Source: an uncultured Chloroflexus sp. (GTDB taxonomy: Bacteria > Chloroflexota > Chloroflexia > Chloroflexales > Chloroflexaceae). Taken from it: a stretch of DNA of 64,000 bases. The notes under the pieces were generated by a model. The model made no database searches and was not told the origin of the DNA. It saw only the letters and a program-made list of their open reading frames with translations. A program made the position numbers and the translations under genes. The stretch lies in NCBI RefSeq assembly GCF_937129525.1, contig NZ_CAKZNK010000079.1, positions 1 to 64,000 of the forward strand, given 5' to 3'. This document shows, in pieces, positions 8,687 through 17,508 of this stretch (positions within the stretch are counted from its first letter, which is position 1; each line of letters starts with the position of its first letter).

Positions 8687-9649
8687 CTACAAGCAGACAC
8701 TCGACGTCGGTGTTGCAACTGGAACTTCCGCAGCTCGCGCTGCACTCTGCATGTGCCGAAGCTGCTCGCCATTGACAAGACCTTCTCCTGGCGGCAACCG
8801 AAAGCCATCCCAAAAACCACGCAAACGCCGCCCTGCATAGAACAACTCCCGCCGGTCACCACGCAATGCCGACCAGATGGCACGCGCCAGATGCTTCCCT
8901 TCACGGGCCAAAAACCACGCCCCGGCGAAGAGATCACCGCGACGAGTGAAACGGCCAAAGTTACCACCATTCCCATACTGGTAGCGGGCAAAGAGTGCCT
9001 CAGCTTCGGCGCGCGGGCGGAAACCGTATGTATGCACTACTTCAATATGCGGGCAGATCTTATAACGCGCGCCGCTCCGCACAATCCGCCAGCATAGATC
9101 GGTATCGTCAGAAGCCCGTAATCGACTGCCAGGGCCACAAAACTCATCATACCCCCCTATCCGATCGAACAGGCGGCGACGCATGCTGAAATTAGCCCCA
9201 GAGGCATGCAACGGAAAATGCCAGCGTGACAAATGTGGCCAGGCGTCGAATGCCGGCGTAAAGCCGGTCGCCGGATCGTAGGGTGGCGCTGTCAGTCGCC
9301 CGGCAATGAATTCTAGCTCCGGATCGGCCTGAAACTCGGTCACAATTTGTTCCAGCCAGTTGGGCTGCACTTCGACATCATCGTCAATTAACGCGATGAC
9401 CTCGCCATTACTCGCGGCAATTCCCAGATTGCGTGAACTCGCCGCGCCAAAACCGGGTCGCCGATTAAGCAGATAGTGAAACCGGGGATCACTGCGAAAT
9501 GGCGCCAGGATGATTGCACTCTCGTCATCAGGACTCTGATCGACGACAAACAATTCAAACTGCTGGTATGTGCTACCAAATACGCTCTGCACAGCATGGT
9601 ACAGAGCCTGCGGACGCTGTTTCGTTGGAATGACAATCGATACCAGCAT
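8687..9649 (-). CDS. Glycosyltransferase family 2
   Basis: A 320-residue GT-A transferase beginning MLVSIVIPTKQRPQAL, with VVDQSPDDES, ASSRNLGIAA and the metal-binding IDDDVEVQP. GGYDEFCGPGSRLRASDDTDLCWRI is the acceptor-side region. The frame extends six codons further to a TTG that abuts the stop of the upstream gene. The ATG at 9649 is chosen because AAGGGA lies 9 bases before it and the domain begins at once. Closely similar in layout to the next gene upstream, so the two may be old paralogues. Confidence 0.86.
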   Translation of the reverse strand: MLVSIVIPTKQRPQALYHAVQSVFGSTYQQFELFVVDQSPDDESAIILAPFRSDPRFHYLLNRRPGFGAASSRNLGIAASNGEVIALIDDDVEVQPNWLEQIVTEFQADPELEFIAGRLTAPPYDPATGFTPAFDAWPHLSRWHFPLHASGANFSMRRRLFDRIGGYDEFCGPGSRLRASDDTDLCWRIVRSGARYKICPHIEVVHTYGFRPRAEAEALFARYQYGNGGNFGRFTRRGDLFAGAWFLAREGKHLARAIWSALRGDRRELFYAGRRLRGFWDGFRLPPGEGLVNGEQLRHMQSAARAAEVPVATPTSSVCL

Positions 9650-9667
9650 GTCGCTTGTTCCCTTCAA

Positions 9668-10612
9668 CTACAACGATTGTTCCACCGGCGCGGAGAGTGG
9701 AGTGACTGCTCGATACACCAATCGCTCACGATCAATCGGATAGGCTAATCCGCGTAGACTACCCCGCGCGAAGGCAACGAACCGACCCAGACCACGAGGA
9801 CGCCGCAAACGAAACACCGGCAACAATGGTTCGAGCAAAGCCGGCACTAATAGTTCATACAAAAAGACAATACCGGCGCGCCAGTTTCCGGCCTTGAGCG
9901 GCTTAACATACGCCGCACCCAAACCTTCCCAGTCTCGCGCAGCCAGTTCACGCGCCTCGCGCCAGGTGCGAAATCCATCGTGGATAACGAAGGTAGCCGG
10001 CGTCTCGACAACATACCAGCCAGCCGCAATCGCGCGCAAGGCAATATCGGCGTCCTCTGCCGAAGGAAATAGGCCACCTGCACCCAGCGCCTCATCGAAC
10101 CCACCCATCATTAACACCGGTTCGCGCCGCACTGCCATCCCTGCGCCGATCCCGCGCGCGCGGCATTTGTCCCAAAATGTCATCACCAGCTTTGGCCGCT
10201 GACATTGATAGGCCGGGATGAAGCCGACGTCGGCATCGTGTGGCCCCGACAATACATTGCAGAAGAGAACTGCAGCCTTTGGTTCTTGCTGAAGCTCGGC
10301 TTCGATCACTCGCAACCAGTCAGATGGTGTCCGACAGTCATCGTCGGTAAAGGCCACCAGCGGCGCCTGCGCCAGTTGCAAGCCAATATTACGCGCTACG
10401 CCCAGACCTTTCGTAGTCGAGGCCACATAGCGGAGGCGTTCATCGTGCTGAAAGCGCCGCAGCGCCACCTCCGTTGCTGTATCGGTACTTTGATCAACCA
10501 CGATCAGCTCAAAGGCCGGATGATCATTAGCCAGAATACTCGCAACAGCAATTGCCGCGCTCTCTGCCCGATTACGAGTGCAGACTACCACGCTGATGGT
10601 CGGTTCTTTCAT
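9668..10612 (-). CDS. Glycosyltransferase family 2
   Basis: A 314-residue GT-A transferase: ISVVVCTRNRAESA and LIVVDQSTDTATE at the nucleotide site, GVARNIGLQLA, FTDDDCRTP for the DXD motif, and GAGGLFPSAEDADIALRA near the acceptor site. The LIVVDQSTD element and spacing match the neighbouring family-2 gene. AGAGGAAT precedes the ATG. Part of the same minus-strand operon; donor and acceptor sugars are unknown. Confidence 0.87.
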   Translation of the reverse strand: MKEPTISVVVCTRNRAESAAIAVASILANDHPAFELIVVDQSTDTATEVALRRFQHDERLRYVASTTKGLGVARNIGLQLAQAPLVAFTDDDCRTPSDWLRVIEAELQQEPKAAVLFCNVLSGPHDADVGFIPAYQCQRPKLVMTFWDKCRARGIGAGMAVRREPVLMMGGFDEALGAGGLFPSAEDADIALRAIAAGWYVVETPATFVIHDGFRTWREARELAARDWEGLGAAYVKPLKAGNWRAGIVFLYELLVPALLEPLLPVFRLRRPRGLGRFVAFARGSLRGLAYPIDRERLVYRAVTPLSAPVEQSL

Positions 10613-10641
10613 ATTATTCCTCTTTTCCCGATGGACCAGAG

Positions 10642-10722
10642 CAAAGCTCCCCAGTCGCTGGAGGCACGTGACTGCTGCCCAGTGCCCCCGTCAAAGCTCC
10701 CCGGTCGCCGACGGTACGTGAC
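10642..10722. repeat. Imperfect tandem duplication of the deacetylase gene end
   Basis: Two 31-base copies, 10642-10672 and 10692-10722, start exactly 50 bases apart and match at 26 of 31 positions. The right-hand copy encodes the last ten codons of the polysaccharide deacetylase and runs to its stop. The left-hand copy lies outside the gene and would encode almost the same tail. Confidence 0.7.
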
Positions 10723-11446
10723 CAGCCTCCTGTATTCCTCCATACGCCGGCAAGCCCAATAACTCCGGCACTGTCACAATCTCATACCCTTCATCGCGTA
10801 ACCAGGGGGTGAGCATACGCACTGCCCGTGCAGTTTCGGTCTTTTCCCATCGGATCTGGTTTGAAACCGAGTCGTGCATCAGAATGATCGATCCTGGTTT
10901 GATCAACGGTTTAATTTGATCGACCAGTCGCGCAGCAGGCACCTCCGGCACCTTCCAATCGTCGGGGTAAATATCCCACCCAATCACTGCATAACCACGC
11001 TGCCGTAACCGCCGCCCTTCCCACGGCGTCAACCAACCCCATGGCGGTCGGTACAGTCTTGGTCGTTGCCCGATGACCTGCGCAATCACGGCAGTTGCAG
11101 CATCGATATGATCGGCGCCACGCAGCCGTAAACCTGCTTTCCGACTATGCATCATCGAATGATTGCCGATAATATGCCCTTCAGCAAAGGCGCGTTGCGC
11201 CACATCGGGATGCCACTGCACGCTTAAACCGACACAAAAGAACGTAGCCTTCACGCCCAACTCACCCAACGTGTCGAGCAGCAACTCGGTGCAAGGTTTA
11301 CTCGGACCATCATCGAAGGTGAAAGCGACGGCCCGACGTGTGCGCGGCCCGTGATTGTGATAGTAGCCAAACCCTCCATACGGCGGGCTGAGTAAGAGGT
11401 TGCCTGTCTGATCAATCGCTTTGGTTAACATTGCGCGCACATTCAT
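10691..11446 (-). CDS. Polysaccharide deacetylase (NodB/CE4 family)
   Basis: A 251-residue carbohydrate esterase 4 protein that removes N- or O-acetyl groups from sugars using a metal ion. TFDDGPS (motif 1, metal-binding Asp pair), GNHSMMHS (motif 2, H-x3-H zinc ligands), YRPPWGW (motif 3), the GWDIYPDDW segment and ILMHDS (motif 5 histidine) are all present, so it should be active. No signal peptide is seen, which suggests action on a cytoplasmic intermediate. The ATG at 11446 is preceded by GAGG; the frame extends four codons to a TTG. The C-terminal tail coincides with a duplicated segment. Confidence 0.88.
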   Translation of the reverse strand: MNVRAMLTKAIDQTGNLLLSPPYGGFGYYHNHGPRTRRAVAFTFDDGPSKPCTELLLDTLGELGVKATFFCVGLSVQWHPDVAQRAFAEGHIIGNHSMMHSRKAGLRLRGADHIDAATAVIAQVIGQRPRLYRPPWGWLTPWEGRRLRQRGYAVIGWDIYPDDWKVPEVPAARLVDQIKPLIKPGSIILMHDSVSNQIRWEKTETARAVRMLTPWLRDEGYEIVTVPELLGLPAYGGIQEAGHVPSATGEL

Positions 11447-11543
11447 ACATCGCCTCAATAGTTGTGACTTCCCTGGGATGATGCGAGATAAACCGAATCG
11501 GTGATATAACTACCGGTAGAGCATTGTCATGGCATTGACCGGC

Positions 11544-12557
11544 TCAGGTCAGCGATGAAGCCGTCATCCCCCTATCGGTCATCGGGCGAGAGCGACGAAA
11601 CAGTTTATCGTACAGTTTTGCGCCCAACAATGCCCGTAGTGCGATAGCTACAGTCCCCTTCTGCCAGAGGGTCTCCCAGGGACTCACCTGCAAGCCAACT
11701 CGATAGAAGCGCCAGCCTAGCCGCAACTGCCCGCTGAAAACCGCATCCGCTGCAAATGAGATTAATGCCCGCTGGCGCGCTTTGCGATACAACCATTGCC
11801 ATTGCGAACGCTCTGCCACCGGGATCAGGCTGAACGTCCAGTCAAAGATACGAAACAGTTCCAGAATGGCATTGCGCAACGCCGTTGGATCTTTCGACAT
11901 GCTCGATGGATGGCGGCGGTAAGCGTAGAGCATTTCATCAATGTAGATGATGTCGCCAAAATGGCACAATCCCAACCACATCTGCGCATCGAGCGACCAG
12001 CGCAGCGTCGGATCGTAGCCACCAACCGCGTCGTAGGCGCTTTTGCGGATCATCGTGCCGCTGTGCTGAGGGTAGCCCTTCAGCAGAAAATCGGCAAATA
12101 CCGATCGTCCATCGCGCACATAACTTGTTTCCGCCGCCCGGCTGACAAAACTTAACGTCTGTTCATCGGCATAGAGGCCATAAGCGCTAAATGCCATTAC
12201 TGCCTGCGGATGTTGTTCGAGCAACTCAATCTGACGAGCGAAGGCGCGTGGTGAAACCACCCAATCGTCAGCCGAAATCACACTCAGGTATTGACCTCGT
12301 GACTCCTGCATGCCCTCGATCAGCGACAATACGAAGCCCTTGTTCTGAGCGTGATTGATCAGGCGCACTCGTGGATCGCGTAGATAGGGCTGGATCACTT
12401 CAAGCGAATTATCGGTTGAACAGTCATTGATCAGAATGACTTCAAAATCGCGAAAATTCTGCTGAAGGATTGAACCGAGGCAGGTGGGCAAGAAGCGCGC
12501 ATAGTTGTAATTTAACACGGTGACTGAAAGCAGGGGACGATCCTTGTCCGCCGACAT
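11544..12557 (-). CDS. Glycosyltransferase family 2
   Basis: A 337-residue GT-A transferase: LSVTVLNYNYARFLPTCL, LINDCSTDNSLEV and SADDWVVSP (DXD-type metal site). GGYDPTLRWSLDAQMWLGL is the acceptor region and AYRRHPSSMS a conserved histidine element typical of chain-adding GT2 enzymes. Upstream frame extends past an ATG at 12575 to a TTG; the ATG at 12557 is chosen because AGGAG stands just before it. It lies between the deacetylase and the aminotransferase gene and probably joins the modified sugar made by its neighbours to the chain. Confidence 0.86.
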   Translation of the reverse strand: MSADKDRPLLSVTVLNYNYARFLPTCLGSILQQNFRDFEVILINDCSTDNSLEVIQPYLRDPRVRLINHAQNKGFVLSLIEGMQESRGQYLSVISADDWVVSPRAFARQIELLEQHPQAVMAFSAYGLYADEQTLSFVSRAAETSYVRDGRSVFADFLLKGYPQHSGTMIRKSAYDAVGGYDPTLRWSLDAQMWLGLCHFGDIIYIDEMLYAYRRHPSSMSKDPTALRNAILELFRIFDWTFSLIPVAERSQWQWLYRKARQRALISFAADAVFSGQLRLGWRFYRVGLQVSPWETLWQKGTVAIALRALLGAKLYDKLFRRSRPMTDRGMTASSLT

Positions 12558-12671
12558 AGCTCCTATCCTTCCCATCAATGGAATTAACCGCCATCAAAGC
12601 GGAGTTTATCTTTTTGCGCGACGCCTGTATACAATAGACCCTATCACCACCCTGGTTTCTGTCCCTACACC

Positions 12672-13829
12672 TCAACGAGCGCAAGCTGCCGCCAAAACGG
12701 TTACCACATATTCCTGATCGTCGCTCGTCATTTGAGGGTAGAGGGGCAACAATATGCTGCGATCTTGCCCGTATTCCGAATGCGGTAACTGAAACCCTTC
12801 AGCGCGCCAGTAGGGTCGCTCGCGATGGGCGCACATGATACCGCGCCTGGTCGCGATGCCACGGTCAAGCATGTATTGCATCACTGCCCGCTGATCGCAC
12901 CATGGCGGCAGGTAGATCGGGTAGCTTTGCCAGTTGGTGCGCGCATACGGAGGTTCTTCCGGCACACCCACCCCTGGAATAGCCCGCAACAGCTCGGCGT
13001 ACCGCTCGGCCAGCCGGCGCCGCGTAGCCACAATTTCCGGCAACCGTCGCAATTGCTCGCGTCCCACTGCGGCCTGAATGTCGGTCATCCGATAGTTGTA
13101 GCCGACAAGGTTGTATTCCTCAAAAATGACCTGATTGGCCAGATGACGGGTACGGTCATTGATGCTCATCCCATGCTGGCGCAAGAGACGGAACAAGTCG
13201 GCATACCCGGCGTTGTTGGTTGTCAGCATGCCACCATCGCCAGTGCTGAGCACTTTGCGGGGATGAAACGAGAAACACGCAATTACGCCATGCGGTTTCC
13301 CGATCTTCTCCCAACGCCCCTGCCACCAGATCTCACTACCGATCGCGCAGGCAGCATCTTCGATCACCGGCAATCCATGCGCCGTCGCCACCGCCAGAAT
13401 GCGTTCCATATCGGCTGGCATACCCATCTGATGCACCGTCAGAATTGCTTTGGTGCGCGGCGTAATTGCCGCCTCGATCAGCGCTGGATCCATATTGTGT
13501 GTCGCCGGATCAATATCGACAAAGACCGGCTCGGCGCCACAGTAGCGCACACTATTCGCAGTGGCAATGTAAGAATGGCTGACCGTAATCACCTCATCAC
13601 CTGGCCCTACTCCTACTGCCAGCAATGCCAGATGCAAAGCCGTAGTGCAGTTTGAGACGGCCACAGCATGGGCAGCGCCGGTATAGGCGGCAAACTCTTG
13701 CTCAAAAGCAGCTACCTCTGGCCCCTGCGTGATCCAGCCCGACAAGATCACCCGCTGAGTAGCAGCGGCTTCAGCTTCACCCATGACCGGTTTGGCCAGC
13801 GGAATCTGGCGGTTCGCGATAGTCGTCAT
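12672..13829 (-). CDS. DegT/DnrJ/EryC1-family sugar aminotransferase
   Basis: A 385-residue PLP enzyme that converts a keto-sugar nucleotide to an amino sugar. [24 protein letters not shown] (cofactor phosphate region), PVIEDAACAIGSE (the Asp holding the pyridine nitrogen) and CFSFHPRKVLSTGDGG with the Schiff-base lysine are all intact. The C-terminal part resembles perosamine or 4-amino-4-deoxyarabinose transaminases. Its ATG overlaps the stop of the epimerase gene (ATGA), so the keto-sugar supplied by that enzyme is a natural candidate substrate. Confidence 0.9.
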   Translation of the reverse strand: MTTIANRQIPLAKPVMGEAEAAATQRVILSGWITQGPEVAAFEQEFAAYTGAAHAVAVSNCTTALHLALLAVGVGPGDEVITVSHSYIATANSVRYCGAEPVFVDIDPATHNMDPALIEAAITPRTKAILTVHQMGMPADMERILAVATAHGLPVIEDAACAIGSEIWWQGRWEKIGKPHGVIACFSFHPRKVLSTGDGGMLTTNNAGYADLFRLLRQHGMSINDRTRHLANQVIFEEYNLVGYNYRMTDIQAAVGREQLRRLPEIVATRRRLAERYAELLRAIPGVGVPEEPPYARTNWQSYPIYLPPWCDQRAVMQYMLDRGIATRRGIMCAHRERPYWRAEGFQLPHSEYGQDRSILLPLYPQMTSDDQEYVVTVLAAACAR

Positions 13830-14839
13830 AGGTTAACGCTCTCCTCTTTTTTCCAGTTATGAACGCGCTCTTCGGCCAGCAGATCCTCCACGGATACGCC
13901 GCGAGACAGATACCACTCACGGAGCCGTTGCAATCCTTCCGTGAGCGAGACAGATGGCGCAAAGCCCAATACGCGCTGCGCGCGCGCGCTGTCGGCATAA
14001 AGCCGCAACACATCGCCTGGTCGCGGCGCATCGTGAATGACAGGAGCATCAGGTTTCCCAATCACTGTAGCCACCGCGCGCGCCAGTTCGTTGATCGAAA
14101 TCTCGCGTCCCTGCCCGATATTAAACGTGCCGCCGACCGCTTCGTCGATCATGCCGGCCAGTAGAATGCCGCGCGCAGTGTCACTGACATAGGTGAAATC
14201 ACGAGTCTGCGTACCATCACCGAAGATGACCATCGGCTTGCCCGCCATTGCCCGTAACATAAACTTGGGAATGACTTCACCGCTATCACCCTCATGATGA
14301 CTACGCGGGCCAAAGCTATTAAATGGCCGCACCACGACGGTCGGATACCGATAGCTTTCCCAGAAGGCGCGGGTATAGCACTCACCAGCCAGCTTGCCAC
14401 CGCCGTAGACCGTCATCGGAAAGGTCGGATGCTCTTCGGTCATCGGTGCCCAGCGCGCCGTGCCATACACTTCTGAACTTGACACGTACACAAACCGCGT
14501 TACGTCGGCCTGCCGGGCCAGATCGAGCAGGGTAAGCGTCGCTGTCGCATTGACATCATGATTTTCATGGGGATCGTGCAGGCTGTGACGAACCCCCAGG
14601 CACGCCAGATGGTAGACAAGCTCTACGCCGCGCAACAGGCGCGCCATCGTACCGCGCTCGCGAATATCGGCTACCACCAGTTCAACATCGGCATCAGTCA
14701 GATGAGTGAGGTTTTCCCGTTTACCATTGATCAGATTGTCCACGACGATCACGCGATGACCGGCGGCAGCCAGTTGGGTTACCAGTTCACTCCCGATAAA
14801 GCCGGCCCCGCCGGTCACCAGAATCCGCTTCGTTGTCAT
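13826..14839 (-). CDS. NAD-dependent sugar-nucleotide epimerase/dehydratase
   Basis: A 337-residue extended short-chain dehydrogenase. ILVTGGAGFIGSELV is the NAD-binding glycine motif. VSSSEVYG and the catalytic Y-x3-K (YGGGK) follow, then VVRPFNSFGPRS and the GDGTQTRDFTYV segment seen in UDP-glucose epimerase and 4,6-dehydratase relatives. It may be a UDP-sugar 4-epimerase, dehydratase or decarboxylase; sequence impression favours the WbpP/GalE-like branch but does not settle it. Coupled to the aminotransferase gene by a 4-base overlap. Confidence 0.87.
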   Translation of the reverse strand: MTTKRILVTGGAGFIGSELVTQLAAAGHRVIVVDNLINGKRENLTHLTDADVELVVADIRERGTMARLLRGVELVYHLACLGVRHSLHDPHENHDVNATATLTLLDLARQADVTRFVYVSSSEVYGTARWAPMTEEHPTFPMTVYGGGKLAGECYTRAFWESYRYPTVVVRPFNSFGPRSHHEGDSGEVIPKFMLRAMAGKPMVIFGDGTQTRDFTYVSDTARGILLAGMIDEAVGGTFNIGQGREISINELARAVATVIGKPDAPVIHDAPRPGDVLRLYADSARAQRVLGFAPSVSLTEGLQRLREWYLSRGVSVEDLLAEERVHNWKKEESVNL

Positions 14840-14945
14840 ACCATATCCTCATTCGTTCCCGTTCAGTTCCTATTCCTGAACGAGGTCATCTTGAAGCTCA
14901 ACCATCTGCAAACACCGCCGACAGCTTCTCGCTACGCTTACAATG

Positions 14946-16061
14946 CTACCTGACGGCAACCACCTGTTGCATCCATCCCTGCATAGCATTGGCAACCACC
15001 TGCTGCTGGTCGGCAGTCAATTCCGGAAACATCGGCAGTGACAGCACCTCAGCCGCTGCCGCTTCTGCCTGCGGAAAATCGCCTGCCTGATAACCCAATT
15101 CGGCGAATGCTTTCTGCAAGTGTACCGGGATCGGATAGTGAATACCGGTGCTGACACCGTGATCGTGGAGGTAGGCTTGCAACTCGTCGCGCCGGGCATC
15201 ACGAATGGCGTAGATGTGATAGACATGGCGGCGATCAGGCAGGGCCGTCGGCGTTCGTGCCCCAATCGGAGCCAGAAGCGCATCGTAGCGCGCCGCCGCT
15301 GCGCGTCGCAGCTCAGTCCACTGCTCGATGTACGCCATCTTTACTCGCAAAACGGCGCCCTGTATCCCTTCCAACCGATAGTTAAAGCCCTTCAGATCGT
15401 GATGGTAACGACGTTCGGCGCCCCAATCGCGCAACATACGCACCGTCCGCGCCAGTTCAGGGTTGCTGGTTGTAACCGCGCCACCCTCGCCATACGCGCC
15501 TAAATTTTTGCCAGGGTAGAAGCTAAAGCAACCTAAATCACCGATGCTGCCGACTCGTCGCCCCTTATACTCGGCCCCGTGGGCCTGCGCTGCATCTTCG
15601 ATCACAACCAAACCGTGTTTGCGCGCAATCGCCATGATCGGATCCATATCAGCCGGCTGACCATACAAATGCACTGGAATGATCGCCCTGGTGCGCGGCG
15701 TGATCGCCGCCTCGATCTGAGCCGGATCGATCGTGAAGGTCACCGGATCGATGTCTACAAAGACGGGTCGCGCGCCAGTGTAATCAATTGCTGAAACCGT
15801 CGCGATAAAGGTATGCGGCGTCGTGATCACTTCATCGCCGCGTCTGACACCAGCGGCAAGCAACGCGAGATGCAGCGCGCTGGTGCCAGAATTGACGCCA
15901 ATTGCATACTGGCACTGCGTGTAAGCGGCAAATAACTCTTCAAATGCCGCCACCTCTTTACCCAGCACGAATTGGGTGCTGGCCAGCGTATCCAGCACGG
16001 CCCGGTCAATCTCTTCCTTAATCGAGAGATATTGAGCCTTCAAATCAACAAACGGGATCAT
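14946..16061 (-). CDS. DegT/DnrJ/EryC1-family sugar aminotransferase (WbpE/WlbC-like)
   Basis: A 371-residue PLP aminotransferase, distinct from the paralogue at 12672-13829. [37 protein letters not shown] and [17 protein letters not shown] (Schiff-base lysine) are intact. [14 protein letters not shown] and HVYHIYAIR are typical of the UDP-2-acetamido-3-amino sugar transaminases WbpE/WlbC. The oxidoreductase gene immediately upstream is the expected partner in that pathway, producing the 3-keto substrate. AAGGGGGA before the ATG is a strong ribosome-binding site. Confidence 0.9.
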   Translation of the reverse strand: MIPFVDLKAQYLSIKEEIDRAVLDTLASTQFVLGKEVAAFEELFAAYTQCQYAIGVNSGTSALHLALLAAGVRRGDEVITTPHTFIATVSAIDYTGARPVFVDIDPVTFTIDPAQIEAAITPRTRAIIPVHLYGQPADMDPIMAIARKHGLVVIEDAAQAHGAEYKGRRVGSIGDLGCFSFYPGKNLGAYGEGGAVTTSNPELARTVRMLRDWGAERRYHHDLKGFNYRLEGIQGAVLRVKMAYIEQWTELRRAAAARYDALLAPIGARTPTALPDRRHVYHIYAIRDARRDELQAYLHDHGVSTGIHYPIPVHLQKAFAELGYQAGDFPQAEAAAAEVLSLPMFPELTADQQQVVANAMQGWMQQVVAVR

Positions 16062-16143
16062 ACGTTCCCCCTTCAGAGGTTATCGATTGCGATACCGAAT
16101 AGGCTGTTAACCTGACGCTGAGGGTTTTCCACGCAGCTTTCAC

Positions 16144-17157
16144 TCACCCATCAAGCGCAATCGGCTGACCGCGGTTGAGCATCGAGCGAGTCGCCGCTTC
16201 AAGCACGCGGATGACACGCAAGCCAGCGTAGCCATCTGACATTGGCCGGCGCCCATTGCGCACGCAATCGACAAAGTGCTCGGCTTCAACCTTTAGCGCC
16301 TCGATGTTGTCGAGCCGCGGCGCCCACATATCGCCGGTTCGGTAGCCAACATGACGCTGGTAGACAGCATCTTCACTCTCACTCACAATGATGCCTTTAT
16401 CGTAGACTTTCACCTTCTCGCTCATTTCAATGTCGTCGTAAACGATCATCTTCTCTGAACCGCCGATCAGTGTTTGACGAATCTTCACCGGCGCCATCCA
16501 ATTGACATGAAAATGAGCAATCAAATTGCCGGGGAAATAGCAGGTGAGGTAGGCCATATTTTCCGGCTTGCCCGGCACGTGGGCCATACCGGTGGCCGCA
16601 ATCATTGTGGGCAACCTGCCAATCAGATAATCCATAATCGAAAGATCATGGACGGCCAGATCCCACAGCACATTCACATCATTCTGAAACAGACCGAGGT
16701 TGACCCGCACCGAGTCGTAATAGTAGAGTGCGCCAAGCGTGCCGTTGTCAATCAATTCTTTAATCTTGCGCACCGCGCTGGTGTAGATGAACGTATGATC
16801 AACCATCAGCGTCAAACCACGCCGCTCCGCCTCCTCGACCAGTCGCTCGGCTTGAGCAACTGTCACGGTAAAAGGTTTTTCAACCAGCACATGCTTATCG
16901 GCTTGCAACGCCATCAATGCCAGTTCGAAGTGTGATGATACCGGTGTTGCGACAGCAACCGCATCAAGCCCGGGATGACGCAACATTTCAGCAACATCGG
17001 CGTAGGTCTTGACTGACGGATAGACCTGCTCGACCAACGCCCGTCGCTCGGCGCGCTGATCACAGACAGCCACTACCCGTGCTCCGGCAACCTGGGCAAA
17101 ATTGCGCACAAGATTGGGACCCCAGTAACCGTATCCGATGACGCCAATGCCGATCAT
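16144..17157 (-). CDS. Gfo/Idh/MocA-family sugar oxidoreductase (WlbA/WbpB-like)
   Basis: A 337-residue NAD(P)-dependent oxidoreductase and first gene of the polysaccharide cluster. The Rossmann start is GIGVIGYGYWGPNLVRNF. DAVAVATPVSSHFELALMAL and KHVLVEKPFT give the EKP catalytic-lysine motif. WDLAVHDLSIMDYL carries the active-site histidine. Relatives oxidise carbon 3 of UDP-GlcNAc-uronate, and the product is then aminated by a DegT enzyme such as the next gene. The pair therefore points to a 3-amino (possibly 2,3-diacetamido) sugar in the polymer; the dehydrogenase making the uronate is not in the window. Confidence 0.9.
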   Translation of the reverse strand: MIGIGVIGYGYWGPNLVRNFAQVAGARVVAVCDQRAERRALVEQVYPSVKTYADVAEMLRHPGLDAVAVATPVSSHFELALMALQADKHVLVEKPFTVTVAQAERLVEEAERRGLTLMVDHTFIYTSAVRKIKELIDNGTLGALYYYDSVRVNLGLFQNDVNVLWDLAVHDLSIMDYLIGRLPTMIAATGMAHVPGKPENMAYLTCYFPGNLIAHFHVNWMAPVKIRQTLIGGSEKMIVYDDIEMSEKVKVYDKGIIVSESEDAVYQRHVGYRTGDMWAPRLDNIEALKVEAEHFVDCVRNGRRPMSDGYAGLRVIRVLEAATRSMLNRGQPIALDG

Positions 17158-17191
17158 GATGACACCTGCCTTTGATCAATTCAGAATGAAG

Positions 17192-17233
17192 CGAACGATA
17201 ACATCGTTCGTTGCTATCATACGAAAGTATGAT
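17192..17233. promoter_or_regulatory. Two adjacent inverted repeats upstream of the polysaccharide cluster
   Basis: CGAACGAT/ATCGTTCG (17192-17199 and 17203-17210) and ATCATAC/GTATGAT (17216-17222 and 17227-17233) lie 35-76 bases before the first gene of the cluster. The second repeat contains a TATGAT (minus strand, 17216-17221) that could be the -10, with no good -35. This looks like an operator-promoter region. The rest of the 350-base gap up to 17508 holds no recognisable gene. Confidence 0.45.
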
Positions 17234-17508
17234 TACCAGAGCGTGACAGGAAAGCAACAGCACATAAGATGTTCGTTATGTTTGTTGACTCGTCACAAAC
17301 AGATGTATCAATAACAAGCCTGCTACCAACATAAGTAGCGTGAAGCGTTCACTATTCTTTACCTGACGCAGGGAATGATGTGGCAGCGCATCCGCCAGGC
17401 GGGGAATAAGCGCAACATGAGGTTACCTGGCTTGAGCAGTGAAAACCTTCGCTCTATCGCCAGATGCTCTACTGATGTGGTTCAGGCGATTGACAGCACC
17501 GACCGACC

